Source: Shewanella chilikensis (GTDB lineage: Bacteria; Pseudomonadota; Gammaproteobacteria; Enterobacterales; Shewanellaceae). From it: a DNA stretch of 64,000 bases. Location of the stretch: contig NZ_NIJM01000019.1 in assembly GCF_002836945.1 (NCBI RefSeq), positions 1 to 64,000 on the forward strand, written 5' to 3'. Shown piece after piece: positions 45,890 to 54,380 of the stretch. Position 1 is the stretch's first letter, and the number at the start of each line of letters is the position of its first letter. Under the pieces are notes generated by a model. The model did no database searches. It saw only the letters and a list, made by a program, of their open reading frames with translations, and had not been told where the DNA came from. Position numbers and translations under genes: made by a program.

Positions 45890-45966
<77 letters not shown>

Positions 45967-46014
45967 ATTTCTAATTCCTTAATTATGAATTCAAACTGAT
46001 TAGCACAATTCGGA

Positions 46015-46091
<77 letters not shown>

Positions 46092-46106
46092 ATTTCTAAT
46101 TCCTTC

Positions 46107-46186
46107 ATGCAGCAAGGTAGCTCGTCGAGATCAGTTCCTTATAAGAGCCTCAAAGGTCGTCGGTTCAAATCCAGCTCCAGCAACCA
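46107..46186 (+). pseudogene. tRNA-fMet-derived repeat A
   Basis: It keeps the D-arm (AGCAAGGTAGCTCG) and T-arm (GGTCGTCGGTTCAAATCC) plus CAACCA, but lacks the 5' acceptor strand and carries a long insert in place of the anticodon. Point changes (GAGATC for GGGCTC) break the stem kept in copies B and C. Confidence 0.85.
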
Positions 46187-46201
46187 ATTTCTAATTCCTT
46201 C

Positions 46202-46281
46202 ATGCAGCAAGGTAGCTCGTCGGGCTCAGTTCCTTATAAGAGCCTCGAAGGTCGTCGGTTCAAATCCGGCTCCAGCAACCA
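46202..46281 (+). pseudogene. tRNA-fMet-derived repeat B
   Basis: Same structure as repeat A, exactly 95 bp downstream. The anticodon arm is replaced by GGCTC-12 nt-GAGCC, a hairpin with a 12-nt loop. The acceptor 3' strand is CTCCAGCAACCA. Confidence 0.85.
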
Positions 46282-46296
46282 ATTTCTAATTCCTTC

Positions 46297-46376
46297 ATGC
46301 AGCAAGGTAGCTCGTCGGGCTCAGTTCCTTATAAGAGCCTCGAAGGTCGTCGGTTCAAATCCGGCTCCCGCAACCA
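46297..46376 (+). pseudogene. tRNA-fMet-derived repeat C
   Basis: Same structure, another 95 bp on. Its 3' end, CTCCCGCAACCA, equals the intact tRNA rather than copies A and B, which suggests gene conversion or an end-anchored duplication. Confidence 0.85.
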
Positions 46377-46386
46377 ATTTCTAATT

Positions 46387-46581
46387 CCTTCAGACTACAG
46401 TGCCCTTCACAATAGCAAACATGACATTGAAGATTACATTCCCTACCTGTCCTCCCGATTCAAGATAGAAAAATCCACCTAACATTCGATAGTAAAAAGC
46501 TCTTAATAGAGGCCAGGGAAGCTATTTGGAATTGATTCCCCGGCAACCTGAAATGAACAAAATAACGGTCATCTCAGGAGG
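46387..46581. other. Spacer between tRNA array and DUF3334 gene
   Basis: About 195 bp with no gene. A weak hairpin GGGAA/TTCCC (46516-46540) may mark the 3' end of the DUF3334 transcript. Confidence 0.3.
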
Positions 46582-47280
46582 TCAAATTCCCAACTCTTTG
46601 AACAGATCATCAGTGTCATCATCGATATTTGCCGCTTTCACCCAAGGTGATTCAGAAACTTTAGTCTGTGACTGTTGACTGCCATGACGAGCCAGAAGCA
46701 GATCAGGGTCAAATTCTTCATCGGTTTCAAACTCTGCCAGACGAATAAACTCTGTCTTGTCCATGGCAAATTCAAGATAAAATATATGATTGTTTTCTGT
46801 TTTGAAGGACACTCTACGAGCGATGGGCTCGTCCAAGTTGGCATCAATGGATATGGTCAGTTCCTTGTTTATAGTCAGCATCTTTGGCTGGCTTTGGCTA
46901 ATAGATGTTTGCAGCTCCTTGGATACCTTGCCGATAAAATCCCCCAACATCTGATTCATCAGTTCACCCATTACATCACCCACCTCATCTGAGGTATGGG
47001 AGAAAGCTAGTTCTTCCTCAGGCATGCCCATATGCAGCATATAGCGACGATAAATTTCCAATGCAGCCGCAGCGGAAAAATTAATCACCACCAGACCGGA
47101 AAAGCCGCCATCAAAGATAGAGAAACAACCGAGATCCGGCTTAAGCCGAGTACGGGTAATACGCTGTACAACTCCAGCATGGGACAAAGTACTTGCTGTA
47201 GTGGCTGATAAGACATGGGTCACAGAGTGACAAAGCTTCAGTAAAATATCGTCTGAACTAATGACTTGAGGTGTATTCAT
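46582..47280 (-). CDS. DUF3334 protein, CheX-like
   Basis: The 232-aa soluble protein carries SGLVVINFSAAAALEIYRRY and DEVGDVMGELMNQMLGDFIGK, the helix resembling the conserved E-x2-N active-site helix of CheX/CheC-type phosphatases. The C-terminus is acidic (NIDDDTDDLFKELGI). It is divergent from a chemoreceptor gene, supporting a chemotaxis or two-component role, but the phosphatase activity is only inferred. Confidence 0.82.
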   Translation of the reverse strand: MNTPQVISSDDILLKLCHSVTHVLSATTASTLSHAGVVQRITRTRLKPDLGCFSIFDGGFSGLVVINFSAAAALEIYRRYMLHMGMPEEELAFSHTSDEVGDVMGELMNQMLGDFIGKVSKELQTSISQSQPKMLTINKELTISIDANLDEPIARRVSFKTENNHIFYLEFAMDKTEFIRLAEFETDEEFDPDLLLARHGSQQSQTKVSESPWVKAANIDDDTDDLFKELGI

Positions 47281-47595
47281 GAAAAGAGGCCAATAATAAA
47301 AATAAGGTTAATATTGAGCCCTTCAGCCAAAAAAATCAAAATAAAAACAATTAATTAGACTTCGAACGTTAACCTAAGTGGCTGAGCACGGCTTAAGCTT
47401 TTGATATTTGAGCCGATATCCTCTGTGCAGCATTGAGAGCAGCTAAGCAAGGAGCTCTTTTTAGGCTTGATATAAGCTGAACAATGAGCCTGATCAACAA
47501 AGCAAGTCAAGCCAGGTAAAAAGGTTTCACTTGGTTTTTCCATCGCGTTATAGTCGCTGCCAACTAACTAAAAATAGATAACAAAGGAGTACGAA
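47281..47595. other. Divergent promoter region, DUF3334 / chemoreceptor
   Basis: 315 bp without a gene. It contains the candidate sigma-28 element listed separately and the AGGAG site before the chemoreceptor start. No clear promoter for DUF3334 was picked out. Confidence 0.4.
47394..47419 (+). promoter_or_regulatory. Possible sigma-28 (FliA) promoter for the chemoreceptor
   Basis: TAAGCTTT (47394-47401), 10 bp, then GCCGATAT (47412-47419); the consensus is TAAAGTTT-N11-GCCGATAA. Spacing is one short and three bases differ. It lies about 177 bp upstream of the start codon. Confidence 0.35.
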
Positions 47596-49230
47596 ATGGC
47601 ACTACTCAGGAAGCTCACCATTCTTCAGCGCCTTATCCTTATGTTGGTTCTGGCCGCAATAGGCACCCTGTGTTTCGCCAGTTTCTCCATTAAAGAACAG
47701 TACGATAACCTGATAACTCAAAAATGGCTGCAAAATGATGCCCAGCTGAACACTGCCCTGTCTGTAGTTGCAGCACACCGTGATCAAGTTCGTGCTGGAA
47801 CACTAACTCTTGAGAAAGCCCAACAAGAGTCAGCAGCCTTGGTGGGCCAGATGCGATATGGCCGTGAAGGTTACTTTATTCTGCTCTCAGATCAGGGAAA
47901 AATCATCGCCCACGGCGCTGAGCCGTCGCTGGTGGGCCAAGCCATTGCCGATTATCATATCAAGGATGGCAGCAATCCGCTGGCCCAGCTACAACAACAA
48001 GCCAAGGCCAATGGCACAGGCAAACTCAGCTATGAGATCCGCAACCCAGCCAGTGGTAATAGCGAAGAAAAGCTCACCGAATCCAGATATGACAAAGATT
48101 GGGGCTGGACCCTGCTGACCGGTACATATATCAGCGATGTCAACGCCACAATGAAGTCAGTCTCAATCGATTATCTGATCATTATGATGTTGATTTCAGC
48201 GCCGATTTTCATCTTCTTTCTGGTGCTCAATCAATCCATTACCGCGCCGCTTAAGACCGCCATCGCCGCAATGGAGGATATTGCCCAAGGTGAAGGCGAT
48301 CTCAGTAAAAGGCTCGAAGGTCAAGGCCGTGATGAAGTAGCAGCACTAGCCCGTGCCTTTAACAGTTTTGTAGAGAAGATAGGTAGAACCGTCAGCGAAT
48401 TGCAGCCACTTGGTGCATCACTTGGCGAGGACGCCGAGCACCTGACAGTCGCAGTCAAAGAGTCCAACCACAGCGCCGATAACATCCACAGGGAAACCGC
48501 CAGCGTGGCCACCGCCGTGAATCAGATGCTGGCAACCACCCAGGAGATGGCCAACAATACCCAGCAGGCTGCCGATGCCGCTTCCAGCGTCAAACAACAA
48601 GCCCTCAGCGGTAAAGAGACCATGGATGCGACACTGGCAAACTGCCAGGAGCTGGTGCGCGAACTGCAAGCCGCAGAAAACCTTACCGAAACCCTGGGTC
48701 AGGCTTCAGGCAGAATTGGCGGCATTCTCGATGTGATCCGCACCATTGCCGAACAAACCAACCTTTTGGCACTCAACGCCGCCATCGAAGCCGCCCGCGC
48801 CGGTACTCACGGCCGCGGCTTTGCTGTAGTGGCCGATGAAGTGCGCGCCCTTGCCAACCGCACTCAGGACTCCACCAACGAAATTCACAAGCTGATCAGT
48901 GAAATTCAATCCGGTGTCAGCGCCGTTATGGAGAGTAACAGCCAAACACAGAGCCAATCCTCCGAGCTGCAAAAACAGGCCGAAGCGGCAGGCTCTGCCA
49001 TGGATCAAATCCTCTCCCTGGTAGCACAGATAAGCGATATGAATACCCAACTCGCCAGCGCTACCGAAGAGCAATCTTTGGTGACCGAAGAGATCAATCG
49101 CAATGTCAGCACCATTTCCGAGCTGACTCAAGTTTCAGTGCAAGCCAATGCCAGCAACCAAAGCGCAGCAATGTCGCTTGAGCAGATCAGCCAGAACATG
49201 CGCCGCACTCTGGGGCAATTCAAGATCTAA
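47596..49230 (+). CDS. Methyl-accepting chemotaxis protein with Cache sensor
   Basis: The 544-aa protein has membrane helices at about residues 10-30 and 190-212, with a single Cache domain between ([35 protein letters not shown]), a HAMP domain (about 213-265), and the cytoplasmic signalling hairpin with the tip [18 protein letters not shown] and [16 protein letters not shown]. It should feed the CheA pathway; the ligand is likely a small organic acid by analogy only. AGGAG precedes the ATG. Confidence 0.95.
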   Translation: MALLRKLTILQRLILMLVLAAIGTLCFASFSIKEQYDNLITQKWLQNDAQLNTALSVVAAHRDQVRAGTLTLEKAQQESAALVGQMRYGREGYFILLSDQGKIIAHGAEPSLVGQAIADYHIKDGSNPLAQLQQQAKANGTGKLSYEIRNPASGNSEEKLTESRYDKDWGWTLLTGTYISDVNATMKSVSIDYLIIMMLISAPIFIFFLVLNQSITAPLKTAIAAMEDIAQGEGDLSKRLEGQGRDEVAALARAFNSFVEKIGRTVSELQPLGASLGEDAEHLTVAVKESNHSADNIHRETASVATAVNQMLATTQEMANNTQQAADAASSVKQQALSGKETMDATLANCQELVRELQAAENLTETLGQASGRIGGILDVIRTIAEQTNLLALNAAIEAARAGTHGRGFAVVADEVRALANRTQDSTNEIHKLISEIQSGVSAVMESNSQTQSQSSELQKQAEAAGSAMDQILSLVAQISDMNTQLASATEEQSLVTEEINRNVSTISELTQVSVQANASNQSAAMSLEQISQNMRRTLGQFKI

Positions 49231-49237
49231 CATCTCG

Positions 49238-49261
49238 AGGGGCAGAACGTATTCTGCCCCT
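49238..49261 (+). terminator. Chemoreceptor terminator
   Basis: AGGGGCAGAA (49238-49247) pairs perfectly with TTCTGCCCCT (49252-49261) around CGTA, followed by TTCTTATT. It lies directly before the repeat element. Confidence 0.9.
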
Positions 49262-49276
49262 TTCTTATTGTGATAA

Positions 49277-49554
49277 GCTAAGGAAGGTGCGAATGAGTCC
49301 TCGTGGCACTCTCTTTTGTAGAGAGTGGTTTGCACAGCAATTGGCGTTCAAGGCATCTGACTGAAGGCATGTCGAAGTCGGATAACGCAGAGAGCCGGTT
49401 GCTGTGAAAGCCCCGAAGGGCGTGGCTTACAGACCTGCCTGCTGTGTTGTGCTTCTTGCAAAGGACTAGGGCCATTTGCGGCGAACCACGCCTTGCATCC
49501 AAGCCCGTAAGCCGACGCAGAGTACACATGGGACTTGTTCGCACCTTCCTTAGC
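49277..49554. mobile_element. Complete MITE-like palindrome-ended element (278 bp)
   Basis: The ends form 17-bp perfect inverted repeats (GCTAAGGAAGGTGCGAA at 49277-49293, inverted at 49538-49554), extending to 24 bp with two mismatches. Inside is an 8-bp hairpin (CACTCTCT/AGAGAGTG, 49307-49327). There is no transposase. The right half matches bases 1-108. It lies between the chemoreceptor terminator and the DUF1365 stop codon, one base from the latter. Confidence 0.85.
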
Positions 49555-49555
49555 C

Positions 49556-50347
49556 TCAGTCCGTGCCGCCCTGAGGCCTGCGCTCGTAAGGCACAAAGGG
49601 CACCCGCTTAAGCCACAAACGCAGCGCTTGCCAATAGATGAGCCAAAGAATTTTCAGGCTCATCAAGGGAAAGCCCCACAGATAACGTCTAAGTTCACGA
49701 CCATTGAAAGGGCGGCGTTTGAGGCTTAATACCGCATCGAAGCTGACCTTTTGCGACTCGGGGGCAGCCTCTGCCTCATCTCCCTTGCCGGGCAGATTGC
49801 TGATCCGCAAGTCGAGCCGCTCTGCCGGCGCCGGAATATGCCAGCGATAGCGATAATCCAGCGACATAAAAGGCGATACATGGAAGCACTTGTCGCCAAG
49901 CGCCGGCGCCTCGGCCGACACCAGATAACAGTGACGCTCATTCCAGGGAGTATTGCTCACCTCTGCCAACAGGTATTTATATTCATCACCTTGAAAGCAG
50001 TAGAAAAAGTTGACCGGGCTGAAATAGAGCCCAAAGTGGCGCAGTTGCCCGGCGAACAGCACGCTGTCGCAGACGGCCTCGCCGCCGAGCGCAATCACCT
50101 TATCCAGTACCCGCTGTTTAAGCGATGAGGCAGTATTCGATATTGAAGCCGCCTTGAGGTAATCCTGCTGCCGAAAACGCAGCACTGACCAAGGGGATTC
50201 ACCAAACAAGCCGCTGAGGGATGAGAGCCTTGGCAAGTCATCCAAGTCCAGCAGCATCAAGGCAAAGGGATAGCGAAAGCTGTGCCTTACCGGCGTTAGC
50301 CTCAAGTGACTGACGCTGCCGAGGTAGAGACCCGTTTCAGGTTTCAT
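49556..50347 (-). CDS. DUF1365 protein
   Basis: The 263-aa protein shows DUF1365 landmarks: LYLGSVSHLRLTPVRHSFRYPF at the start, LRHFGLYFSPVNFFYCF, NTPWNERHCYLVS, and KCFHVSPFMSLDYRYRW. DUF1365 genes usually accompany a FAD amine-oxidase-like gene and a cyclopropane-fatty-acid-synthase-like methyltransferase in lipid-modification clusters. It overlaps the FAD gene by 4 bp. Its stop codon abuts the repeat element. Confidence 0.9.
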   Translation of the reverse strand: MKPETGLYLGSVSHLRLTPVRHSFRYPFALMLLDLDDLPRLSSLSGLFGESPWSVLRFRQQDYLKAASISNTASSLKQRVLDKVIALGGEAVCDSVLFAGQLRHFGLYFSPVNFFYCFQGDEYKYLLAEVSNTPWNERHCYLVSAEAPALGDKCFHVSPFMSLDYRYRWHIPAPAERLDLRISNLPGKGDEAEAAPESQKVSFDAVLSLKRRPFNGRELRRYLWGFPLMSLKILWLIYWQALRLWLKRVPFVPYERRPQGGTD

Positions 50348-51615
50348 AGGCTCACCCCGAACCTTTCACAAACATCCAGGGCGCTGCGTACCCCGTCTTC
50401 ATGAAAGCCGTTGTACCAGTAGGCGCCGACAAAATGGATACTGTCTTGGCCGCAGATCTCGCTGCGGCGTTGCTGCGCCGCCTGGCTCTGTTCATTGAAT
50501 ACCGGGTGAGCATAGACAAAACGTTTGAGCACCTTGTCCTCGGCTATCGCCTCATCCTGGTTCAGGGTCACCAAAAAATCCGGTGCAGACTTTGGCAGGC
50601 GCTGCAAAATATTCATGTTGTAAGTCACGCAGGCGGGACGGCTGGCATCACCATCGAGACGATAATTCCAACTGGCCCAGGCGGCGCGATGCTTCGGTAA
50701 CAGCGAGGTATCAGTGTGCAAGGTCACCTGGTTATCCTGGTATTTAAGCCTGGAGAGTATCTCCCGCTCCAGCTCACTGGCGTCACTGAGCATGGCCAGC
50801 GCCTGATCGCTGTGACAGCCGAGGATCACCTGATCAAACTCATGCCAGCTATCCTTGACTCTGAGCTGCACGCTCCCCGCTTGGCGGCGGATTTGTGCTA
50901 CCGGCGAGTTGAGATGAACACGCTCGGCAAAGGGCGCGCTGAGCGCCGGAATATAACTGCGGGAGCCGCCTTCGAGCACATACCACTGCGGCCGATTGCT
51001 GACGGCCAACAGTCCATGATGTTCAAAGAAACGGATAAAGAAAGGCAGCGAGAAGGCGCGCATATCCTGAATACTGGACGACCAGATAGCGGCGCCCATC
51101 GGCAGAATGTAGTGCTGGCAGAAGAAGTCGGAGAACCCCTGCTGTTCGAGAAATTCCCCCAGTGTCACCGCCGGGTAACGACCGCTTTGATACAAGGCTT
51201 TGCAGCGGCTGTTGAAGGCCAAAATCTCCCTCAGGAACCCCCAGAAAGTCGGACTCAGCAGATTGCGCTTTTGCGCAAACAGGGTCGCCAGGCTATGACC
51301 ATTGTATTCAAGACCGCTGACAAGGTTTTGCACCGAGAAGCTCATCTCGGTCGCCAGCGCCTTGATACCGACCCGGGCCATCAAGGCCTGAAACCTGGGA
51401 TAGGTGCGATCGTTGAACACAATAAACCCTGTGTCTATGGCGTAGGGTTTGCCGTCAAGCTCAACATCCACAGTGGCCGTATGCCCACCCAGATAATCGG
51501 CGGCTTCAAACAACGTCACCTCATACTGCTGTGACAACAGATAACCACAAGTGAGCGAGGAGATCCCCGAACCGACTATGGCGATGCGCGGCTTATTGCC
51601 GGTTGAAACTGTCAT
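50344..51615 (-). CDS. FAD-dependent amine-oxidase-like protein
   Basis: The 423-aa protein has the FAD-binding motif VGSGISSLTCGYLLSQ near residue 15 and the family text EAADYLGGHTATVDVE, DTGFIVFNDRTYPRF, and FVGAYWYNGFHEDGVRSAL at the C-terminus. Proteins of this group co-occur with cyclopropane synthases and DUF1365 and are thought to act on membrane fatty acids. Part of the photolyase operon, overlapping both neighbours by 4 bp. Confidence 0.9.
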   Translation of the reverse strand: MTVSTGNKPRIAIVGSGISSLTCGYLLSQQYEVTLFEAADYLGGHTATVDVELDGKPYAIDTGFIVFNDRTYPRFQALMARVGIKALATEMSFSVQNLVSGLEYNGHSLATLFAQKRNLLSPTFWGFLREILAFNSRCKALYQSGRYPAVTLGEFLEQQGFSDFFCQHYILPMGAAIWSSSIQDMRAFSLPFFIRFFEHHGLLAVSNRPQWYVLEGGSRSYIPALSAPFAERVHLNSPVAQIRRQAGSVQLRVKDSWHEFDQVILGCHSDQALAMLSDASELEREILSRLKYQDNQVTLHTDTSLLPKHRAAWASWNYRLDGDASRPACVTYNMNILQRLPKSAPDFLVTLNQDEAIAEDKVLKRFVYAHPVFNEQSQAAQQRRSEICGQDSIHFVGAYWYNGFHEDGVRSALDVCERFGVSL

Positions 51616-52361
51616 ACTGGGCTCCCGTTTTTTGCAGAGGGTTTACCAAGGGCGGCGGCCAGCCAACTGCGGGGCAGCCAGCTCAGCAGAGTCAGCAGCC
51701 AGATAAAACGCCCGGGAAAGGCAATCAGGCGCCGTCTGGCGGCCAGGGCTTGGATGATGGTGTTGGCGGCTTTATCGGCGGAAATCCGCATCGGCATGGC
51801 GAAGTCATTTTTGTCGGTGAGCGGCGTTTTAACAAAGCCCGGGCGAATTTCGCTGACATCTATTCCCTTGTGGGCCAGATCGAGCCGCAAGCTCTGCGCC
51901 AGGTAACTGATCCCGGCCTTGGAGGCGCCATAGGCCTCCGCCCTCGGGAAAGGCAGCATCACAACACTTGAACTCATCAGCGCCAGTTGGCTGCCACGCT
52001 CAAGCAAAGGCATAAAGGCTTCCAGGCAATAGCCCACAGCCAACAGATTGGTGCGGATAACCCGCTCAAACAGGGCGCTGTCAAAGGCCATAGCCTCGTC
52101 TATGTACTCACAGGTACCGGCATTGAGCAGCAGCAGATCCACACAGTCGGCTTGGCCCAACTCCAATTTGAGCTTGCTGCCCAGCTTCAGCACCGAGTCT
52201 CTGTCCGTGACATCGAACCTCAAAGGCTCGCAGCCTTCGAGGGCGGCCAGAGCTTGTTCATTGCGGCCACAGGCCAAGACCCGCCAACCGGCGGCGGCAT
52301 ATTGTCTGGCAAGCTCGGCACCTATGCCTGAGCTGGCACCCGTGATCAATACCGTCTTCAT
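51612..52361 (-). CDS. Short-chain dehydrogenase/reductase
   Basis: The 249-aa protein has the SDR coenzyme site TGASSGIGAELARQYA (about residues 7-22), NAG near residue 80, the catalytic Ser in LMSSSVVM, and YGASK (catalytic Tyr and Lys, about residues 144-148). The C-terminus has a hydrophobic segment (FIWLLTLLSWLP). Substrate unknown. Overlaps its neighbours by 4 bp each, so it is translationally coupled in the operon. Confidence 0.92.
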   Translation of the reverse strand: MKTVLITGASSGIGAELARQYAAAGWRVLACGRNEQALAALEGCEPLRFDVTDRDSVLKLGSKLKLELGQADCVDLLLLNAGTCEYIDEAMAFDSALFERVIRTNLLAVGYCLEAFMPLLERGSQLALMSSSVVMLPFPRAEAYGASKAGISYLAQSLRLDLAHKGIDVSEIRPGFVKTPLTDKNDFAMPMRISADKAANTIIQALAARRRLIAFPGRFIWLLTLLSWLPRSWLAAALGKPSAKNGSPV

Positions 52362-52852
52362 CGGCTTGCCCTGCCCTTGACCATGCGCACCACTGAGCCC
52401 AGCAGCGGCAACTGTTCATAGAGCATCTGCCCCAGATCCAGATAATCCCTGTGATAATGGATTTTGTCGCCAAACTTGATGAGGCTGATACCATCGACGC
52501 TGATGCTCTGCCCCCGGTTCAACTTGGGGTGGCGGTACTTCATCTGCCAACTGATAGCGGCCTGGTCCCCGGCGGGCAAGACGTCAGTGATCTCAAAGGC
52601 GATTTCGGTCAGGTTGCGATACAAACCGGCAAAATACTGTTCCAGTTGTTCAAGCCCCTCCAGTCGGTGCATGGGATCGCAAAAAAAGATCTCAGGCGCG
52701 TAGACGGCCTGCAGCCTTTGGCGCAATGTGGGCAATTGCTCAGGGCCCAGGGATTGATACAAGGCAATAAATGCCTGAATAATCTCTTGAGACTGCGGCG
52801 ATGCCGGCTGTGAAGCGGGCGCTATGTCCGCGGCGACTGAGTGGCTGGTCAT
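52358..52852 (-). CDS. SnoaL/NTF2-like protein
   Basis: The 164-aa protein has the cone-shaped NTF2-like pattern: IQAFIALYQSLGPEQLPTL, FCDPMHRLEGLEQLEQYF and a C-terminal IHYHRDYLDLG. It lacks a signal peptide. It sits 27 bp after phrB. Members of this group recur in photolyase/DUF1365 clusters; the role is unknown. Confidence 0.88.
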   Translation of the reverse strand: MTSHSVAADIAPASQPASPQSQEIIQAFIALYQSLGPEQLPTLRQRLQAVYAPEIFFCDPMHRLEGLEQLEQYFAGLYRNLTEIAFEITDVLPAGDQAAISWQMKYRHPKLNRGQSISVDGISLIKFGDKIHYHRDYLDLGQMLYEQLPLLGSVVRMVKGRASR

Positions 52853-52879
52853 GATAATCCCTCGGCTAATGAACTGAGT

Positions 52880-54379
52880 TCAGGCAGACTTTTTCAGCAC
52901 GGCCAGGGCGGTCAACGCCCTTTGTCGCGCCGCGCTGTGCTCGACTATAGGTGGCGGATAAGCCGCAGTGGCGAACAGACTCGGCTCGGTGAAGCGAGAC
53001 GATGCGGCTGTGCCCGGATGGTGTATCTGTTTAAGCGGCCAGTGCGCCAATTCAGGCAGATAACGGCGGATAAAACTGGCGTCAGGGTCGAACTTTTCAC
53101 TCTGGCTCATGGGGTTGAAGATCCTGAAATAAGGCTGGGCATCACAGCCGGTGCCGGCAGACCACTGCCAGCCGCCGTTATTGGCTGCCAGGTCACCATC
53201 TATCAGGGCGCGGCGAAAATACTGCTCGCCCCAGCGCCAGTCCACCAACAGGTGTTTGGTGAGAAAGCTGGCGGTCACCATTCGCAGCCGATTGTGCATC
53301 CAGCCGGTCTGGTTTAGCTGACGCATGGCGGCATCCACCAGCGGATAACCGGTACGGCCCTCGCACCAGGCGGCAAACTCTTGCGGGTCGTTACGCCAGA
53401 CTATGTCATCACCGAGCACGTTGAAGTTGCGCCCCATACACAGCTGGGGCCAGGCGTGCAGCAGATGGCGGTAAAACTCGCGCCAGGCCAGCTCAGCCAG
53501 CCAGCTGCGACCCGGACTATTGTCCTCAGCCATAGCCTCGGGGAAGCGATTGAGCAGCGCCGCCACACATTGCCGCGGGCTGAGAATTCCAAACGCCAGA
53601 TAGGGCGACAGGCAACTGGTGCCATCGAGCGCCGGGAAATCCCGCTCCTGGCCGTAATCGGCAAGCTGGTTGGCAATAAAGCTATCGAGGCGCTGCCTGG
53701 CCGCCCCTTCACCCACTGGCCAGTGGTGGCTGTCTTGTTTACTGCCTTGATTGCTGACCTTAAAACTCAGCTCTGCGGGTTCGGGTAAAGCCGGGGCCAG
53801 AGGCGCAGGTACCGGCAGCGGCATTATCGCCTCACTTCCCAGCAGCTCACGCCAGCGGCGAAAGAAAGGGGTAAATACCCGATACATTTCGCCACCTTGG
53901 GTACGGACGCTGCCGGGCGGCAGCAGACAGTGCTCATCGGTAAACTGCAGGCCCACCCCTATAGTCCTGGTGAGCTGTGCCAGCGCCTGATCCCGGCGCT
54001 GCTCGTTAATCTCCACCTCGCGCCCGGCAAAAATCCGCTTAACGCCCTGGCGTTGGCAATACTCCTCGACAGTGACATTCACCAAAGAGAAATCGTCACA
54101 GTGCAGCAAATCAAAAGCTATCCCCAAAGATGCCAACGCCCGTTGCAGTTGATTGACGCTGCGCTCGATGAAATCCAGCTGCATGGGACCAACAGAGTGC
54201 TGCTGCCACTGGGCCGGAGTCGCCATATAAAAACCCCGCAGCGGCAGACCTTGGGCCCTTGCCGCTTCGCACGCCAGCCACAGGGCCTGGTTATCTGAAG
54301 TGCGCAGATCGCTGCGAAACCAGATGGCAACACAGGCCTTTTCACTGGAAGGCACATGATTGGGCAAGGACTGGGACAT
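52880..54379 (-). CDS. phrB: Deoxyribodipyrimidine photolyase (class I)
   Basis: PhrB repairs UV-induced cyclobutane pyrimidine dimers with FAD and blue light. The 499-aa protein has an N-terminal antenna-binding domain (AIWFRSDLRTSDNQAL) and a C-terminal FAD domain with SWLAELAWREFYRHLL, MRQLNQTGWMHNRLRM and GTGCDAQPYFRIFNP. ATG at 54379 is preferred; the 22 codons before it are non-conserved and overlap the MerR gene. Stop of the MerR gene lies 1 bp before the start. Confidence 0.95.
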   Translation of the reverse strand: MSQSLPNHVPSSEKACVAIWFRSDLRTSDNQALWLACEAARAQGLPLRGFYMATPAQWQQHSVGPMQLDFIERSVNQLQRALASLGIAFDLLHCDDFSLVNVTVEEYCQRQGVKRIFAGREVEINEQRRDQALAQLTRTIGVGLQFTDEHCLLPPGSVRTQGGEMYRVFTPFFRRWRELLGSEAIMPLPVPAPLAPALPEPAELSFKVSNQGSKQDSHHWPVGEGAARQRLDSFIANQLADYGQERDFPALDGTSCLSPYLAFGILSPRQCVAALLNRFPEAMAEDNSPGRSWLAELAWREFYRHLLHAWPQLCMGRNFNVLGDDIVWRNDPQEFAAWCEGRTGYPLVDAAMRQLNQTGWMHNRLRMVTASFLTKHLLVDWRWGEQYFRRALIDGDLAANNGGWQWSAGTGCDAQPYFRIFNPMSQSEKFDPDASFIRRYLPELAHWPLKQIHHPGTAASSRFTEPSLFATAAYPPPIVEHSAARQRALTALAVLKKSA

Positions 54380-54380
54380 G

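Larger units (their letters stand above)
46092..46386 (+). repeat. 95-bp tandem array of tRNA-derived units
   Basis: Three units with starts at 46107, 46202 and 46297, each including the spacer ATTTCTAATTCCTTC that also follows the intact tRNA genes. Copy B and C are identical except near the acceptor. Open frames reported across it are repeats of the same non-coding sequence. Confidence 0.9.

Noticed and set aside
46092-46386. CRISPR array
   Set aside because: The units are contiguous tRNA-derived repeats without unique spacers, and no cas genes are present.
46107-46482. Three repeated 60-codon frames (MQQGSS...)
   Set aside because: They are translations of the tRNA-derived repeats, so the repetition comes from the non-coding units.
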